DNA from: Halalkalicoccus tibetensis
GTDB taxonomy: Archaea; Halobacteriota; Halobacteria; Halobacteriales; Halalkalicoccaceae
Length of the DNA stretch: 64,000 nucleotides
Reading direction: 5' to 3'
NCBI RefSeq assembly: GCF_037996645.1
Contig: NZ_JBBMXV010000006.1
Span: forward strand, 244,587 to 308,586
Positions 7,954 to 17,000 of this stretch are shown here, in pieces (position 1 is the first letter of the stretch; every line of letters starts with the position of its first letter). A program made the translations under genes and the position numbers. Below the pieces are notes generated by a model. It was not told the origin of the DNA, ran no database searches, and saw nothing but the letters and a program-made list of their open reading frames with translations.

Positions 7954-8610
7954 ATGACATACTTCAGTAAAGAACATCTGGCAGATGATCTTGAGCTCGA
8001 TAATCGTTTCGATCAATTGCCGGACGACGAGACGCTCGAAGAGACGATAGCAAACATCGAACGACGAAACATTACTGTGACGATCTGTGAAACCGAGGAC
8101 GACGCTATAGAATATCTCAGAGACCGAATTCCAACGAACGCCTCGGTAGCGAACGGCCGATCGACGACACTCTCCGAACTCGGATTCATCGACTATCTCG
8201 AGGGAGAAGACGGATTCACCTATCTCAACGATCGCATTCGGGAAATCGATGACGACCATCGGCGTGACGAGGCGCGTCGCGAGGCGGTTACGGCGGACGT
8301 GTTTTTCGATAGCCCGAACGCTATCGCGGCGACCGGTCAGATCGTTGGAGTAAACGGGAAGGGAACGAGCCTCGGTGCGTGGCCCTACCCCGCGCGTCGT
8401 CTCATTCTCGTCAGTGGAACGAACAAAATCGTGTCGTCACTTGAGGATGCGTTAGATCGGATACGGAATGTGGCTTATCCGTTAGAGGACGCCCGAGTAC
8501 AAACTGTCGAAGGACACGGAAGCGTAATTGGGAAGGTGATGATTTACGAGCATGAGAAGGAGGACAATCGAACGGAACTCGTGCTCGTAAAGGACAACTA
8601 CGGTTTCTGA
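7954..8610 (+). CDS. LUD-domain protein (LutC-like, lactate-utilisation family)
   Basis: The protein has 218 residues and is all LUD domain. Telling segments are NAIAATGQIVGVNGKG (about 114-129), LILVSGTNKIV (about 149-159) and IRNVAYPLEDAR (about 169-180), which form the nucleotide- or sugar-phosphate-like binding cleft of the LutC/YkgG family. Members act with iron-sulfur LutA and LutB in L-lactate oxidation. No such partners are nearby, so the substrate here is open. The inverted repeat just upstream suggests specific regulation. Confidence 0.82.
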   Translation: MTYFSKEHLADDLELDNRFDQLPDDETLEETIANIERRNITVTICETEDDAIEYLRDRIPTNASVANGRSTTLSELGFIDYLEGEDGFTYLNDRIREIDDDHRRDEARREAVTADVFFDSPNAIAATGQIVGVNGKGTSLGAWPYPARRLILVSGTNKIVSSLEDALDRIRNVAYPLEDARVQTVEGHGSVIGKVMIYEHEKEDNRTELVLVKDNYGF

Positions 8611-8862
8611 GATCTGAACAGATATTCACACCAGTTGCTGCAGTAGGTATGATTAGAGCAGGGACATCTGCCACTTGGAAATTCAGAAAGAGTCCGTCAC
8701 GCTGATTCTCTGAATCCGATCTTAGGCGTTCAATACGGTGTAAGGGTTGCTTTCTATATCTAGTAGAGAATCATAGCTCGGACTGTCGTTTTATGCTGCT
8801 CTCTCAGAGTCCACTTCACCTAGCGCCGGTCTCCTCGCGAACGAACAACCGGCTGAAAGCTC

Positions 8863-9066
8863 CTATCTTTCGAGGTTAAATACATGCCGACGGGTCGCGT
8901 TGCAACTTGAGCACCGGTATTGGTATACTATCACACGCCCATCCGTTTCTGATTTCCATTCGCCGTCCTCGCCGATATATCCACAGTCCGGGCATTTTTT
9001 CTCCGAATTCTCGTATCGGTCGCGCACCCGTTCGAAGGGACTCCTTGCTGTTGGTCCCTGAGACAT
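8863..9066 (-). CDS. HVO_0649-like small zinc-finger protein
   Basis: The protein has 67 residues. Two knuckles, CPDCGY (about 19-24) and CSSCNA (about 52-57), can bind one zinc ion as a C2C2 ribbon. The ending CSSCNATRRHVFNL is typical of the HVO_0649 family of haloarchaeal small proteins. Their molecular role is largely unknown; roles in gene regulation and stress have been proposed for haloarchaeal microproteins. The gene stands alone with about 250 bp on each side. Confidence 0.78.
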   Translation of the reverse strand: MSQGPTARSPFERVRDRYENSEKKCPDCGYIGEDGEWKSETDGRVIVYQYRCSSCNATRRHVFNLER

Positions 9067-9315
9067 ACTACCACATCACACGCGAGAACCAAAAATACCG
9101 GGGAATATTTCCGCATTACAGAGCAAATCATATTGAGACATTCGCAACCTGATTTGGTGTCGCATCCTTTTCATGAAACAACGGATATCGCGATAGTAGT
9201 CTAAAAGGGCTGAGCGGTATTGAGCTCGGTATCGTGCTGGGAAGTGGTGGGCAATCGGTGGTAGGGATGGACCTAACTGGGGGAGATACCTACGACCGCT
9301 TCTCGGGGTTCGCCG

Positions 9316-9498
9316 TCAGTGCAGTAGTTGGGTCAGTTCGTGATCGTCGAGATCCCAGTAGTGAGCAATGTCGCCGAGTAAAGCGTCGATGGTATCACAC
9401 TCATAGTACCGACAGTCTTCGTGTGTTGCGTCGGTGAGTGCGCGGGCGATCAGTTGCCAGTCTTCGAACAGCCATTCGTCGGGAGTTCCGGCGGACAT
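9316..9498 (-). CDS. Small conserved CxxxC protein (copy 1 of 3)
   Basis: The protein has 60 residues. Its core is DWQLIARAL ... CRYYECDTIDALLGDIAHYW ending in LTQLLH. The same core recurs at 17001-17150 (5' truncated) and, decayed, at 28039-28215, so this is the only intact copy in the window. It has no recognised domain; the two Cys three apart plus His could form a metal or redox site. It reads divergently from the gene that starts at 9693. Confidence 0.6.
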   Translation of the reverse strand: MSAGTPDEWLFEDWQLIARALTDATHEDCRYYECDTIDALLGDIAHYWDLDDHELTQLLH

Positions 9499-9692
9499 AC
9501 CCCCTGGTGGGTCCGTCTTCCGGTATAAACTCTCGGAGGGTCTGGGTTGTAGTGCTGGGGCTCTTCAGGGATCACAAGAACACGCTCGCGGAGGTAATCC
9601 TCGAGCACTATGCTGACTTATCTATTCGAGTAGTATCTCCTCGAAACGTTTGCCCGCATTTATTTATGCCTGACAGCAGCTATATTGGATTC

Positions 9693-10304
9693 ATGGTTAC
9701 TTTGAATGAGTACCACTCCTTAGATGAGTTTGACAACAAACGCCGACAGGCTCTCGAATCACTTCTCTATAGTGATGAACAGTTCCTCTACGCAATCGAC
9801 GTGTACGATGCGATATTTCTCGCAAAAAAGCGCGCATCAAAGCTTGTTCTGACGAATCAACGAGTTATTGCGTTCAAGAAGGCATTCATCAAAGAGACGT
9901 CCAAGGACTTCTCTATCGACGAAATCGCGAGCATTGAACACAACAAGGGGTACATTATGCGAAAAATCTCCTTAGAAGGGCATGGATTCTCGGAGGAGTA
10001 CCAGACCCTCGAAGACTTCGGTCGTGGCTTTGTCACTGCCGTCAGAGAGCAAAAGCATCGAAACGAGGAAGGTCTGAATCCGCTCGATAAATCTGCCTTG
10101 CCCCAGCAGTCTGATAGCGGTACGGCTCAGACTGCGGCCGTCAGCAAATACGGATCACTGAAAGCCCATCTTCTCATTGCAGTCCTGACGATTTGGTGGT
10201 CATTCGGTCTCGGAAACGTGCTCTATGGTGTCTTCAGGAACTATCAGTACCGGTCAGCGGATGGCGCTTCTGACGATGATACTGAAAACCCAGCTCGCAG
10301 ATAG
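9693..10304 (+). CDS. PH-like-domain protein with C-terminal membrane segment
   Basis: The protein has 203 residues from ATG 9693, chosen because a TATA-like run (9660-9667) is about 27-30 bp upstream; an in-frame ATG at 9666 would overlap that box. Residues about 20-115 look like a bacterial-type PH domain (DEQFLYAIDVYDAIFLA ... LVLTNQRVIAFKK ... FSIDEIASIE), the pattern of YdjO/SHOCT-associated PH proteins. A polar linker follows, then one hydrophobic segment (about 163-185, LLIAVLTIWWSFGLGNVLYG). Role unknown; probably a membrane-anchored binding protein. Confidence 0.65.
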   Translation: MVTLNEYHSLDEFDNKRRQALESLLYSDEQFLYAIDVYDAIFLAKKRASKLVLTNQRVIAFKKAFIKETSKDFSIDEIASIEHNKGYIMRKISLEGHGFSEEYQTLEDFGRGFVTAVREQKHRNEEGLNPLDKSALPQQSDSGTAQTAAVSKYGSLKAHLLIAVLTIWWSFGLGNVLYGVFRNYQYRSADGASDDDTENPARR

Positions 10305-10334
10305 GCGCTTTTCATTTGTGCTTCGCAGCTACTC

Positions 10335-10958
10335 ATGCTTCTCGAGATCCAAGAGGACTCTGGCCTTCAGCACGAGCAAATACTCACTCTACTGTTGCCA
10401 CTCGATACGATCACCGTTGGATCGATAGTTGGGTTGGTTCAAGACGTGATAGGGTTCCGTGAGCCACAGTCAGAAGATGGGCACGGCCGAGAGCAAGACC
10501 CAGCGGGCTGGACGCCAGACGCTGGCGCAAACACTGTGGTCGGCGAGATCTCTCGACATGAGCTTCCTGGAGCTGCTGACGCAAAAGTTGCAATCTTCCC
10601 ATCCCGCGAAGACGGCATTCCATTTCTCGAGGAGAACAATGCCTGGGGATTCGTCCGTATCGGGCAGAATCCGGAGTATGTTGGGATGTACATCACCGGT
10701 GATGTAGGGGCCGTGATGTATGTTGCACGTGTCAAAGAGATCGTGCCGGCGAGCGAAGCGGCATTGTCACGCCCGCTTGAGTCATATACTGGTGATCAGG
10801 CAACGTTCGACCAGAACAAGCGTGTCGTTGTGTTTGAACCCGAGTCATTGTATGAGTTATCCGATCCAATTCCGCTGGCAACGCGTGTTCCGTATGGGCT
10901 CCAGTATACCGATTTAGAGTCGTTCCGGACCGCCGAGACCACGGACGATATTCTGTGA
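10335..10958 (+). CDS. Uncharacterised protein, PUA/EVE-like in its C-terminal half
   Basis: The protein has 207 residues and was not recognised as a named family. The first ~60 residues look helical. The C-terminal part (WGFVRIGQNPEYVGMYITGD, VMYVARVKEIV, RVVVFEPESLYELSDPI) alternates beta strands in a way that recalls PUA/EVE-like folds; this is a weak structural guess. It lies 30 bp after the PH-like gene on the same strand and may be co-transcribed with it. Confidence 0.5.
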   Translation: MLLEIQEDSGLQHEQILTLLLPLDTITVGSIVGLVQDVIGFREPQSEDGHGREQDPAGWTPDAGANTVVGEISRHELPGAADAKVAIFPSREDGIPFLEENNAWGFVRIGQNPEYVGMYITGDVGAVMYVARVKEIVPASEAALSRPLESYTGDQATFDQNKRVVVFEPESLYELSDPIPLATRVPYGLQYTDLESFRTAETTDDIL

Positions 10959-11194
10959 ACTGGCCGTTCTTTCGTTAAGTGAGTTGGCATTGTTGGAACT
11001 CCTCGAACGGTGATGGATTCTAGAAGTCGTGCTGAATACAGAGCGCGTATCTGTTACAGTAATAATTGACATTTCCATTTGTTCGACGAAGTGCACCCTG
11101 AAGGTCTGGGATGCAGCCGTTGCCACCACTCGTTATCAGCCCTGGTCCCGTCGCTGGTAAGCCCTTTAGTCTCCACCAGCCGTTCTATACCACG

Positions 11195-12043
11195 ATGAAC
11201 CTGCTTCAGGTATTCCCGTGGAGTGAATCAAACCGACTGGTAGCGCTCGCCCAGCAAATTGTCGAGTTCGTCGTGGTCGCCACCGTACTCTACTTGGTGG
11301 GCCGGGTCGTGGTGGTACCCGGAATCGACTGGCTGCTCAAAGCCCGGGATGTCGAGCCCACACTGGCGTCTGCCACGCGGAAGGTCATCCGGACGGGGGT
11401 CCTGGTCGTAGCGGTGGTGTTGGCCGCAGGGTTCGCAGGCTTCACCGGGCTGCTCGGCGGGTCTACCATGCTGGCCGCGGCTGCCACGGTGGCACTAGGA
11501 TTCGCCGCCCAGCAGATAATTGCCAACTTCGTCGCGGGGGTGTTCATTGTCCGCGACCACCACTTCAGTATCGGCGACTGGATCGAATGGTGCGATAACG
11601 TGGGTGTCATCGACGACATTAGCTTCCGGGTGACGCGAATCCGCACCTTCGACAACGAGGTGATGACGGTGCCAAACAGCGACCTAGCGACGAACGCGGT
11701 CACCAACCGGATGGGCAACGATACCTTACGAATTACCTGCGAATTCGGCGTCGAGTACGGCGCCGACCTCGCAGAGGTAAGAGATATCGTGCTGTCGATA
11801 GCCGACGCACACTCACACATTCTTATGGAGCCGAGACCATCGGTCCAGATCGGCGAGCTAGCTGGCGACTCGGTCGACCTCCAGGTACGGTTCTGGATCG
11901 ACAACCCAAATCGACGCGAATACTTGACCGTGCGCTCGGAGTTCCTCCAGCAAGCTGTCGAGCAGCTCGCGGACGCCAACATTGAGGTCGGTACCATCAC
12001 CGACCTAGCCGGCGATTTCGAGGTCCGGGCCACTGCAGAGTAG
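11195..12043 (+). CDS. MscS-family mechanosensitive channel
   Basis: The protein has 282 residues, the size of a minimal MscS. Three membrane segments span about 10-38, 58-80 and 84-110. The pore-lining helix is the Gly/Ala-rich run STMLAAAATVALGFAAQQII. The beta domain follows with GDWIEW and the MscS signature TFDNEVMTVPNSDL, then the alpha/beta C-terminal domain. Such channels release solutes on hypo-osmotic shock. ATG 11195 is preferred because it directly precedes the first membrane segment. Confidence 0.9.
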   Translation: MNLLQVFPWSESNRLVALAQQIVEFVVVATVLYLVGRVVVVPGIDWLLKARDVEPTLASATRKVIRTGVLVVAVVLAAGFAGFTGLLGGSTMLAAAATVALGFAAQQIIANFVAGVFIVRDHHFSIGDWIEWCDNVGVIDDISFRVTRIRTFDNEVMTVPNSDLATNAVTNRMGNDTLRITCEFGVEYGADLAEVRDIVLSIADAHSHILMEPRPSVQIGELAGDSVDLQVRFWIDNPNRREYLTVRSEFLQQAVEQLADANIEVGTITDLAGDFEVRATAE

Positions 12044-12365
12044 CCAGTGCCAGGCACGTCACCGCGAATGCAGTGGACGGACCGAGGGTTGAATCGGCTT
12101 ACGGAACAGTTGATCGGTAGAAAGTAGAAGGGTTCGACGTTCTGATGAATGCACTCTCTCTATTCAGCACTCCCTTCTTATCACAGTCTAATAGTCTCAA
12201 CGAAGCTACCAATTTTGTCATCTATGCCTGTGCGCACGTACTCCCATCTCCTGACGTGGCTAGCCTTGTGCAACAAATTGCTTCTTAAATGCGAGGTGTT
12301 GCACAAGGCTGATTCTCTTTGAGGAGCGACTACCTTCTGCTGGTCCTAGTCAACGGATACGCTCC
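12044..12365. other. Intergenic region carrying a CCTTGTGCAACA inverted repeat
   Basis: No gene is seen between the channel gene and the convergent HhH gene. The only structure is the inverted repeat at 12262-12310, annotated separately. Confidence 0.5.
12262..12310. repeat. CCTTGTGCAACA inverted repeat, third copy
   Basis: AGCCTTGTGCAACA (12262-12275) and TGTTGCACAAGGCT (12297-12310) are perfect 14-bp arms around 21 bp. The arms equal those at 5706-5752 and nearly equal those at 4057-4099. With no adjacent promoter it may be a binding site, a terminator-like hairpin or a relic of a mobile element. Confidence 0.6.
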
Positions 12366-12785
12366 TCACCACCGACCGACATCGTATGTATCTCGATACT
12401 GCTGGTAGTACGCCTTCTCGACAGTCCGGAGATCGAACCCACCCGGATTCCGGTCACGGAGCTTAGTGAGGAGTCGCGGGTAGTCAGAGAGCCGCAGTGC
12501 TCGATCCTCACCGAGGAGGGCCGCAATCATGTATTGATCACCGACTGCATAGTTCGTCGGCTCGTGAAATGCGAGAACGACTGTTGCGGTCGCAGGCCCG
12601 ATACCGGGGATCGACGTGAGGGTGTTCAGCTGGAGCTTCGGATCGTCAACGAGGAAGGCTGCTTCGCTTATTCGCTGGACGAACGCTGCAGGAACCTCGT
12701 ACATCCACTCAATGTATCGGTCTCGCCGTCCGCATTGCGCATCCAATACTTGACGATGTTCGCCGCTGAATAGCCGTGTAGTCAT
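12366..12785 (-). CDS. Helix-hairpin-helix DNA-glycosylase-like protein
   Basis: The protein has 139 residues. The centre carries a helix-hairpin-helix, LTSIPGIGPATATVVLAF (about 56-73), the non-specific DNA-binding motif of HhH-GPD glycosylases. It is too short for a full glycosylase, and the catalytic Asp position is replaced or unclear. Its ATG overlaps that of the divergent gene at 12784 through a shared CATG, so promoters must lie inside the opposite coding regions or be shared. The pairing suggests a two-gene module. Confidence 0.7.
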   Translation of the reverse strand: MTTRLFSGEHRQVLDAQCGRRDRYIEWMYEVPAAFVQRISEAAFLVDDPKLQLNTLTSIPGIGPATATVVLAFHEPTNYAVGDQYMIAALLGEDRALRLSDYPRLLTKLRDRNPGGFDLRTVEKAYYQQYRDTYDVGRW

Positions 12786-13668
12786 GGCTGATGCACCGCC
12801 GGTCGTGCAGCTTCACCATCCTGCTGATAGCCGTTTCAGCCTCAAATTCATTACTGATGAGAGAACAGATCGAATCCGGAAAGCACGGACCCTTACAGAG
12901 AATCCAGATATCGAAGTCGCGGTCCGCGAAGAGACAGTCGACGGTGATCGGCTCTATCTCCTCTATACGAAAACTCGATTCGACGCCGCCTACCAGTCGT
13001 TCGAGACGACTGCAGAGGTTCTTGAATGGCTTAACGAGCACTTTTCGGACACTGACAAACAGATTCTCTTCATCGTGATCGATGCATTTGATGGAATCAT
13101 TTCGGAGACAGAAGACGCTGATGGCACCTTCTCTACGTATAAGAAAATGGATCTGGAGGCGATTCCTGCAATCCTCAATAGCGTTGAATGGCGCCAGTCA
13201 GTACCCGAAGTTGGAGCCGAACTTCTCTCTCAGTTCATTCTCACACATCCAATGCCCAATACAAACCATCGAACGGGGCTCAGCCTCCTTGACCGGTATC
13301 TTGCGTCATATGATCCGGGTGCGACACTCCCAGCAACTGGTGAAGACGGACAGTGGTACGACTGGATTAAGGGGTATATCTATGACTCAAAGCGGCTTCT
13401 TACGCTCCGTACCAATTTTCAATTGCTGTACTGGGCACGTCAGTATGGGTATGAGGCTGCTGAACGGAAAGAAGGGATTCGCATTGAGCTCTCGAGTATT
13501 GACTTAGAGCGATCTGATCCGTGGGACTATTATGCTGATCGGCATCTCGATCTCACGCGGGAATTCATCGTCTCGACAGTGCTTGAGCAAGTGGGAGCGC
13601 CTCAGCTATGTGAGCGAACGGATGACGGAAAACGGGCGTTTGCTGATCGGCTTCGGGCTGCTCGTTAG
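12784..13668 (+). CDS. Uncharacterised protein with a Fic/Doc-like motif
   Basis: The protein has 294 residues and matched no named family by eye. Residues about 158-167 read HPMPNTNHRT, which aligns column for column with the Fic/Doc active site HPFxDGNKRT. It keeps the catalytic His, the Asn and the Arg-Thr end but replaces the acidic residue and Gly. The helix-rich surroundings (GLSLLDRYLASYDP) fit a Fic fold. Fic enzymes AMPylate or phosphorylate proteins and many are toxins. It starts inside the start codon of a divergent HhH protein. Function is inferred from the motif only. Confidence 0.6.
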   Translation: MADAPPVVQLHHPADSRFSLKFITDERTDRIRKARTLTENPDIEVAVREETVDGDRLYLLYTKTRFDAAYQSFETTAEVLEWLNEHFSDTDKQILFIVIDAFDGIISETEDADGTFSTYKKMDLEAIPAILNSVEWRQSVPEVGAELLSQFILTHPMPNTNHRTGLSLLDRYLASYDPGATLPATGEDGQWYDWIKGYIYDSKRLLTLRTNFQLLYWARQYGYEAAERKEGIRIELSSIDLERSDPWDYYADRHLDLTREFIVSTVLEQVGAPQLCERTDDGKRAFADRLRAAR

Positions 13669-13775
13669 TCGGGAAGGTGAGCTAACCGGCGTCCAGTCTC
13701 ATAGGCGCCCTTGCTGAGTTCCGAACGTTCCTCTGCGTTCTCTTCGAGGGCGTCCTTGAACTCGCTAAACTTCAT
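13665..13775 (-). CDS. Possible 36-residue protein
   Basis: The short frame begins MKFSEFKDALEENAEE and ends RRLAHLPD, with a haloarchaeal composition and an ATG preceded by an A/T-rich stretch. Its stop overlaps the end of the convergent Fic-like gene. It may be a real microprotein or the 5' stub of a lost gene. No family was recognised. Confidence 0.35.
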   Translation of the reverse strand: MKFSEFKDALEENAEERSELSKGAYETGRRLAHLPD

Positions 13776-13855
13776 TGTGCTACTGTGTATGTGCTTCGGA
13801 GATAAGACGGTGCTGGTTGTTTTAGTTGTAGGCAACCGATCAGAGTCGGCGGCAG

Positions 13856-14170
13856 TCAGCTCTTTTCTGGTACCTCAATCGCTAATAGTGCAAATGAGAG
13901 TGACTTTCCGTGTGCATCCATCCGAAGTGAAGTAGTCACACCGCCTGCGAGTGCCCCCTCAATAACGAAATTGAACGCATTGAGGTGCGGGAGGTCATAG
14001 CGGGTAACCGTACCATCAATAAGCGGAGCAAGCTCTGATTGCACTCGCTCTGCGGTTAGCTCCTCAGATAACACAGCGAAATCAGCACTATCGTAGGCAA
14101 TGACGCTGATGTTAGATCGGTTGCCTTTGTCGCCAGCTCGCGCATGGGCCAACTTACGAACCTGAGTCAT
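13856..14170 (-). CDS. AtuA-related C-terminal-domain protein
   Basis: The protein has 104 residues. The start, KLAHARAGDKGNRSNISVIAY, and HLNAFNFVIEGALAGG are the marks of the small domain that forms the C-terminal part of AtuA (acyclic terpene utilisation) proteins or stands as a separate subunit. Here it is separate, and its ATG overlaps the stop of the large AtuA gene by 4 bp, so both products are probably made together and form one enzyme. Confidence 0.8.
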   Translation of the reverse strand: MTQVRKLAHARAGDKGNRSNISVIAYDSADFAVLSEELTAERVQSELAPLIDGTVTRYDLPHLNAFNFVIEGALAGGVTTSLRMDAHGKSLSFALLAIEVPEKS

Positions 14171-15510
14171 GCTTGTACCTCCAGTAGCTGTGGCTCAACG
14201 TGCGTTCGGTCGATGAGTGTCGATACGATCCCCACGATTTTCTGTGTCTTCATTGTTGCCCCACCGCCACCCGCTGGACCGTTTGTATAGAGCGTCTGGA
14301 CTTCTCGAGCGACTCGTTTCGCAGCAGACTGTGTTGGACATTTTGCGGCAACGCGGAGACGAACCTCGTATGGCTCTTGATCATGGTTGCGTCCACGGTC
14401 TCCATGAAGCGAGTCTCTGCCGATATGATCGACGTGCAGCTCGTCCCAAGGGATATCCTCCAATCGCTTACGAACGATCTCTTCGGCCAACTCAGCTCGT
14501 TTCGTTGCTCCTGGTCCTGCGTAGGAGATTTGTCCCTCTCCCAAATGTGAGTCGATGTATCCGACGCTCACTTTGAGCGTCTCAGGGTGTACTTCCGCAT
14601 CGGCTCTAGTAACTTCGACTCGGTCTTGTTCTACTTCCGTGAACTTGACGTGGCTAAAATCAGCGACCGCATCCGGTGTTATGTATTCGCTTGGATCATG
14701 CACTTCGTAGAGAAGTTGCTCTGTACAGGTTCGGGTATCAATTACTCCCCCCGTGTTCGGGAGCTTCGTGATCGTTACTTCTCCCGATTCGCTAACCTCT
14801 CCGATCGGGAATCCAAGCTGATCTAATCCAGCTACGTCCTTGTAACCGGGATCGGCGAAGTATCCGCCCGTTACTTGCCCAGCACACTCAAGCAGATGCG
14901 CCGCGACGATTCCCTGCCCAATCAGTTCTGAGTTGGTCAATGGCTCCACCTGCCATCCAAACTCGTAAAGCATTGGTGCCAGAAAGAGCGACGGATCGGC
15001 AACACGGCCCGTCAAAACGATATCAGCGCCGTTCTCAAGCGCTTTCACGATCCCATCAGCACCCAGATAGGCATCAGCTGATACAGCCTCGTTTTCATAT
15101 TCGTGAATCGATTCGCCACCAAATGTCTCTGATTGGAACTGCCCGAATGCATCGAGGACATCTGATCCAGAGACACCGGCGATTTGAGCGTCGTACTCTG
15201 TTTCTTGGACTATTTCAGCCGCTTTTCGTACTGCCCCTTCTACGTTCGCAGCCCCCATGTTCGAAACGATCGTAATCTCGTTCGAGAGGCAATTTTCTAC
15301 GACTGCCCTGAGGCGCTCTTCGAGAAGGGAGTTGTAGCCTGCATCCGGATTCTCGAGTCGATCGAGTTGCGCCAGTGCGATCGTTCGTTCGGCGAGACAC
15401 TCGAATACTAAGTAGTCGAGATCACCATACTCTGACAGCTCGACAGCTGGATCGATGCGATCGCCGCTGTAACCTGCTCCCGCACCGATTTGTAATGTTG
15501 TGTCGCTCAT
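14167..15510 (-). CDS. AtuA-family (DUF1446) protein, large subunit
   Basis: The protein has 447 residues from the ATG at 15510; in-frame sequence further upstream overlaps the transporter gene and is unlikely to be translated. Early motifs are IGAGAGYSGDRIDPA (about 8-22) and SNMGAANVEGAV (about 83-94); GADIVLTGRVADPSLFLAP follows near 160-180. AtuA proteins occur in degradation pathways for acyclic terpenes, citronellol and some dicarboxylates, and their exact reaction is not settled. Between the CitMHS transporter and the AtuA small domain, it probably processes the carboxylate that is imported. Confidence 0.82.
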   Translation of the reverse strand: MSDTTLQIGAGAGYSGDRIDPAVELSEYGDLDYLVFECLAERTIALAQLDRLENPDAGYNSLLEERLRAVVENCLSNEITIVSNMGAANVEGAVRKAAEIVQETEYDAQIAGVSGSDVLDAFGQFQSETFGGESIHEYENEAVSADAYLGADGIVKALENGADIVLTGRVADPSLFLAPMLYEFGWQVEPLTNSELIGQGIVAAHLLECAGQVTGGYFADPGYKDVAGLDQLGFPIGEVSESGEVTITKLPNTGGVIDTRTCTEQLLYEVHDPSEYITPDAVADFSHVKFTEVEQDRVEVTRADAEVHPETLKVSVGYIDSHLGEGQISYAGPGATKRAELAEEIVRKRLEDIPWDELHVDHIGRDSLHGDRGRNHDQEPYEVRLRVAAKCPTQSAAKRVAREVQTLYTNGPAGGGGATMKTQKIVGIVSTLIDRTHVEPQLLEVQA

Positions 15511-16865
15511 AGTAGTGGTACAGCCCCCGTGAGAATAGCTACAGCCAGCATGACTAATGAGACTAGCCACGCCCACAGGAAGGTGAATTTAATGTGTTCA
15601 CCGAGGTCAACCTCAGCGAGACCGATTAGGAGATAGGTTGCTCCCGTCAGTGGTGAAATAGGGAATCCAACCGTGTGTTGACCGATGAGCGAGGCTCGGA
15701 CGACTGCTTCCTCCTCGAGTCCAAACGCTGCTGCGGTTTCGGCCAACACTGGCAACACACCGAAGTAGTATGCATCCGGACTGAACACGAGGCTAGCCGG
15801 TGCCGCGATTATCCCCACAATTACAGGGATGAATCTACCGAGTGATTCTGGAATGATCATCAGGAGAATAGTTGCCATCTCCGTGATCATGCCCGATTCA
15901 TTGAGCACCCCGAGGAGAATCCCTGCTGCAAAGAGGATCCCGACATACGTCATCACGTCCGGCGCGTACTCTTCGAGGATCTCTCGTTGGTCATCGTAGT
16001 CTCGAACGTTAAGAAGCAGTGCGATAACAAGTCCAACCATAAATACAATGGCTGGGCTTGTGATATCTGCCATCAGGATCGCAACGATCAGAAGTGTAAG
16101 GACAAGGTTGATCCCCCACATCCGGTTTACTGCTGCAATCTCCCCACCGACTGCGTCCTCAACAAGGGCCTCTTTTTCACTAGCTGTGAGGTCGATCGTG
16201 CGATCGACACGCCGACTAAAGTAATACGCGATTAGTATGATCGTGACAAAACCTGCAATCTGAGACGGAATCAGCGGTGTGTAGATGTTTCCCACTGTTG
16301 CGGTATCAATAGCACTGATACCCCGAACAGTGACTCCACCCCATGGAACGAGGTTCATCGTTCCTGCACTGAGTGCTACGAGTGCAGCCAGGATCTTCGT
16401 ATCCACATCTAGAGCAATGTAGAGTGGGAGGAGTGCTGGAATCGTAATGAGCATGGTTGTTGCTCCTGCTCCATCCAGGTGTGTTACAGCAGCGAGTACG
16501 ACGGTTCCAATCGTTAGCATAGCCGGTCGCTGTAACACTGTATCAACGACGCGATGGACGAGCGGATCAAACAAACCGTAATCTCGCATGATCGCGAAAT
16601 ACCATACGGCGAACGCGAACATTGCAGTAATTTCGACGATTCCAGCCAACCCTTCTCCGGCGAACTCACCGAGATCCGCAGGACCGAATCCAGCGAGAAT
16701 CGCTCCCAGGACGGGGACGATAATCAGGGTTGGAATAACATAGGTTATCTTGCCGATAATGAGGACTAAGACGAGTGCAATAACCAGGTAGCCGATGATC
16801 CCCAGTTCGATGCCGCTTACTTGTCCAATGGTAAAAACCATCTCGTTACCGTTGCTGTGTAACAC
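15507..16865 (-). CDS. CitMHS-family carboxylate transporter
   Basis: The protein has 452 residues and about 12 membrane helices. Motifs such as THLDGAGATTMLITIPALLPLY (positions about 130-151) and SPLTGATYLLIGLAEVDLGEH (about 400-420) match the citrate-metal/proton symporter family of the ion-transporter superfamily. The GTG at 16865 has a TTATAATT box about 26 bp upstream, fitting a leaderless transcript; ATG 16841 is an alternative. It overlaps the AtuA gene by 4 bp and heads the operon, so it should bring in the substrate of AtuA. Confidence 0.85.
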   Translation of the reverse strand: MLHSNGNEMVFTIGQVSGIELGIIGYLVIALVLVLIIGKITYVIPTLIIVPVLGAILAGFGPADLGEFAGEGLAGIVEITAMFAFAVWYFAIMRDYGLFDPLVHRVVDTVLQRPAMLTIGTVVLAAVTHLDGAGATTMLITIPALLPLYIALDVDTKILAALVALSAGTMNLVPWGGVTVRGISAIDTATVGNIYTPLIPSQIAGFVTIILIAYYFSRRVDRTIDLTASEKEALVEDAVGGEIAAVNRMWGINLVLTLLIVAILMADITSPAIVFMVGLVIALLLNVRDYDDQREILEEYAPDVMTYVGILFAAGILLGVLNESGMITEMATILLMIIPESLGRFIPVIVGIIAAPASLVFSPDAYYFGVLPVLAETAAAFGLEEEAVVRASLIGQHTVGFPISPLTGATYLLIGLAEVDLGEHIKFTFLWAWLVSLVMLAVAILTGAVPLL

Positions 16866-17000
16866 ACTACCACCCGATCAGGAAATTATAATGAATCTTT
16901 CTCTCAATAGATAACAGGAGATAGATCTGCTCAGTCTATCGTTGGGTTGAGGATGGATTTGGTGGGGAGGTGCCTCCGACAGCTACCCGACGGTTCGTCG

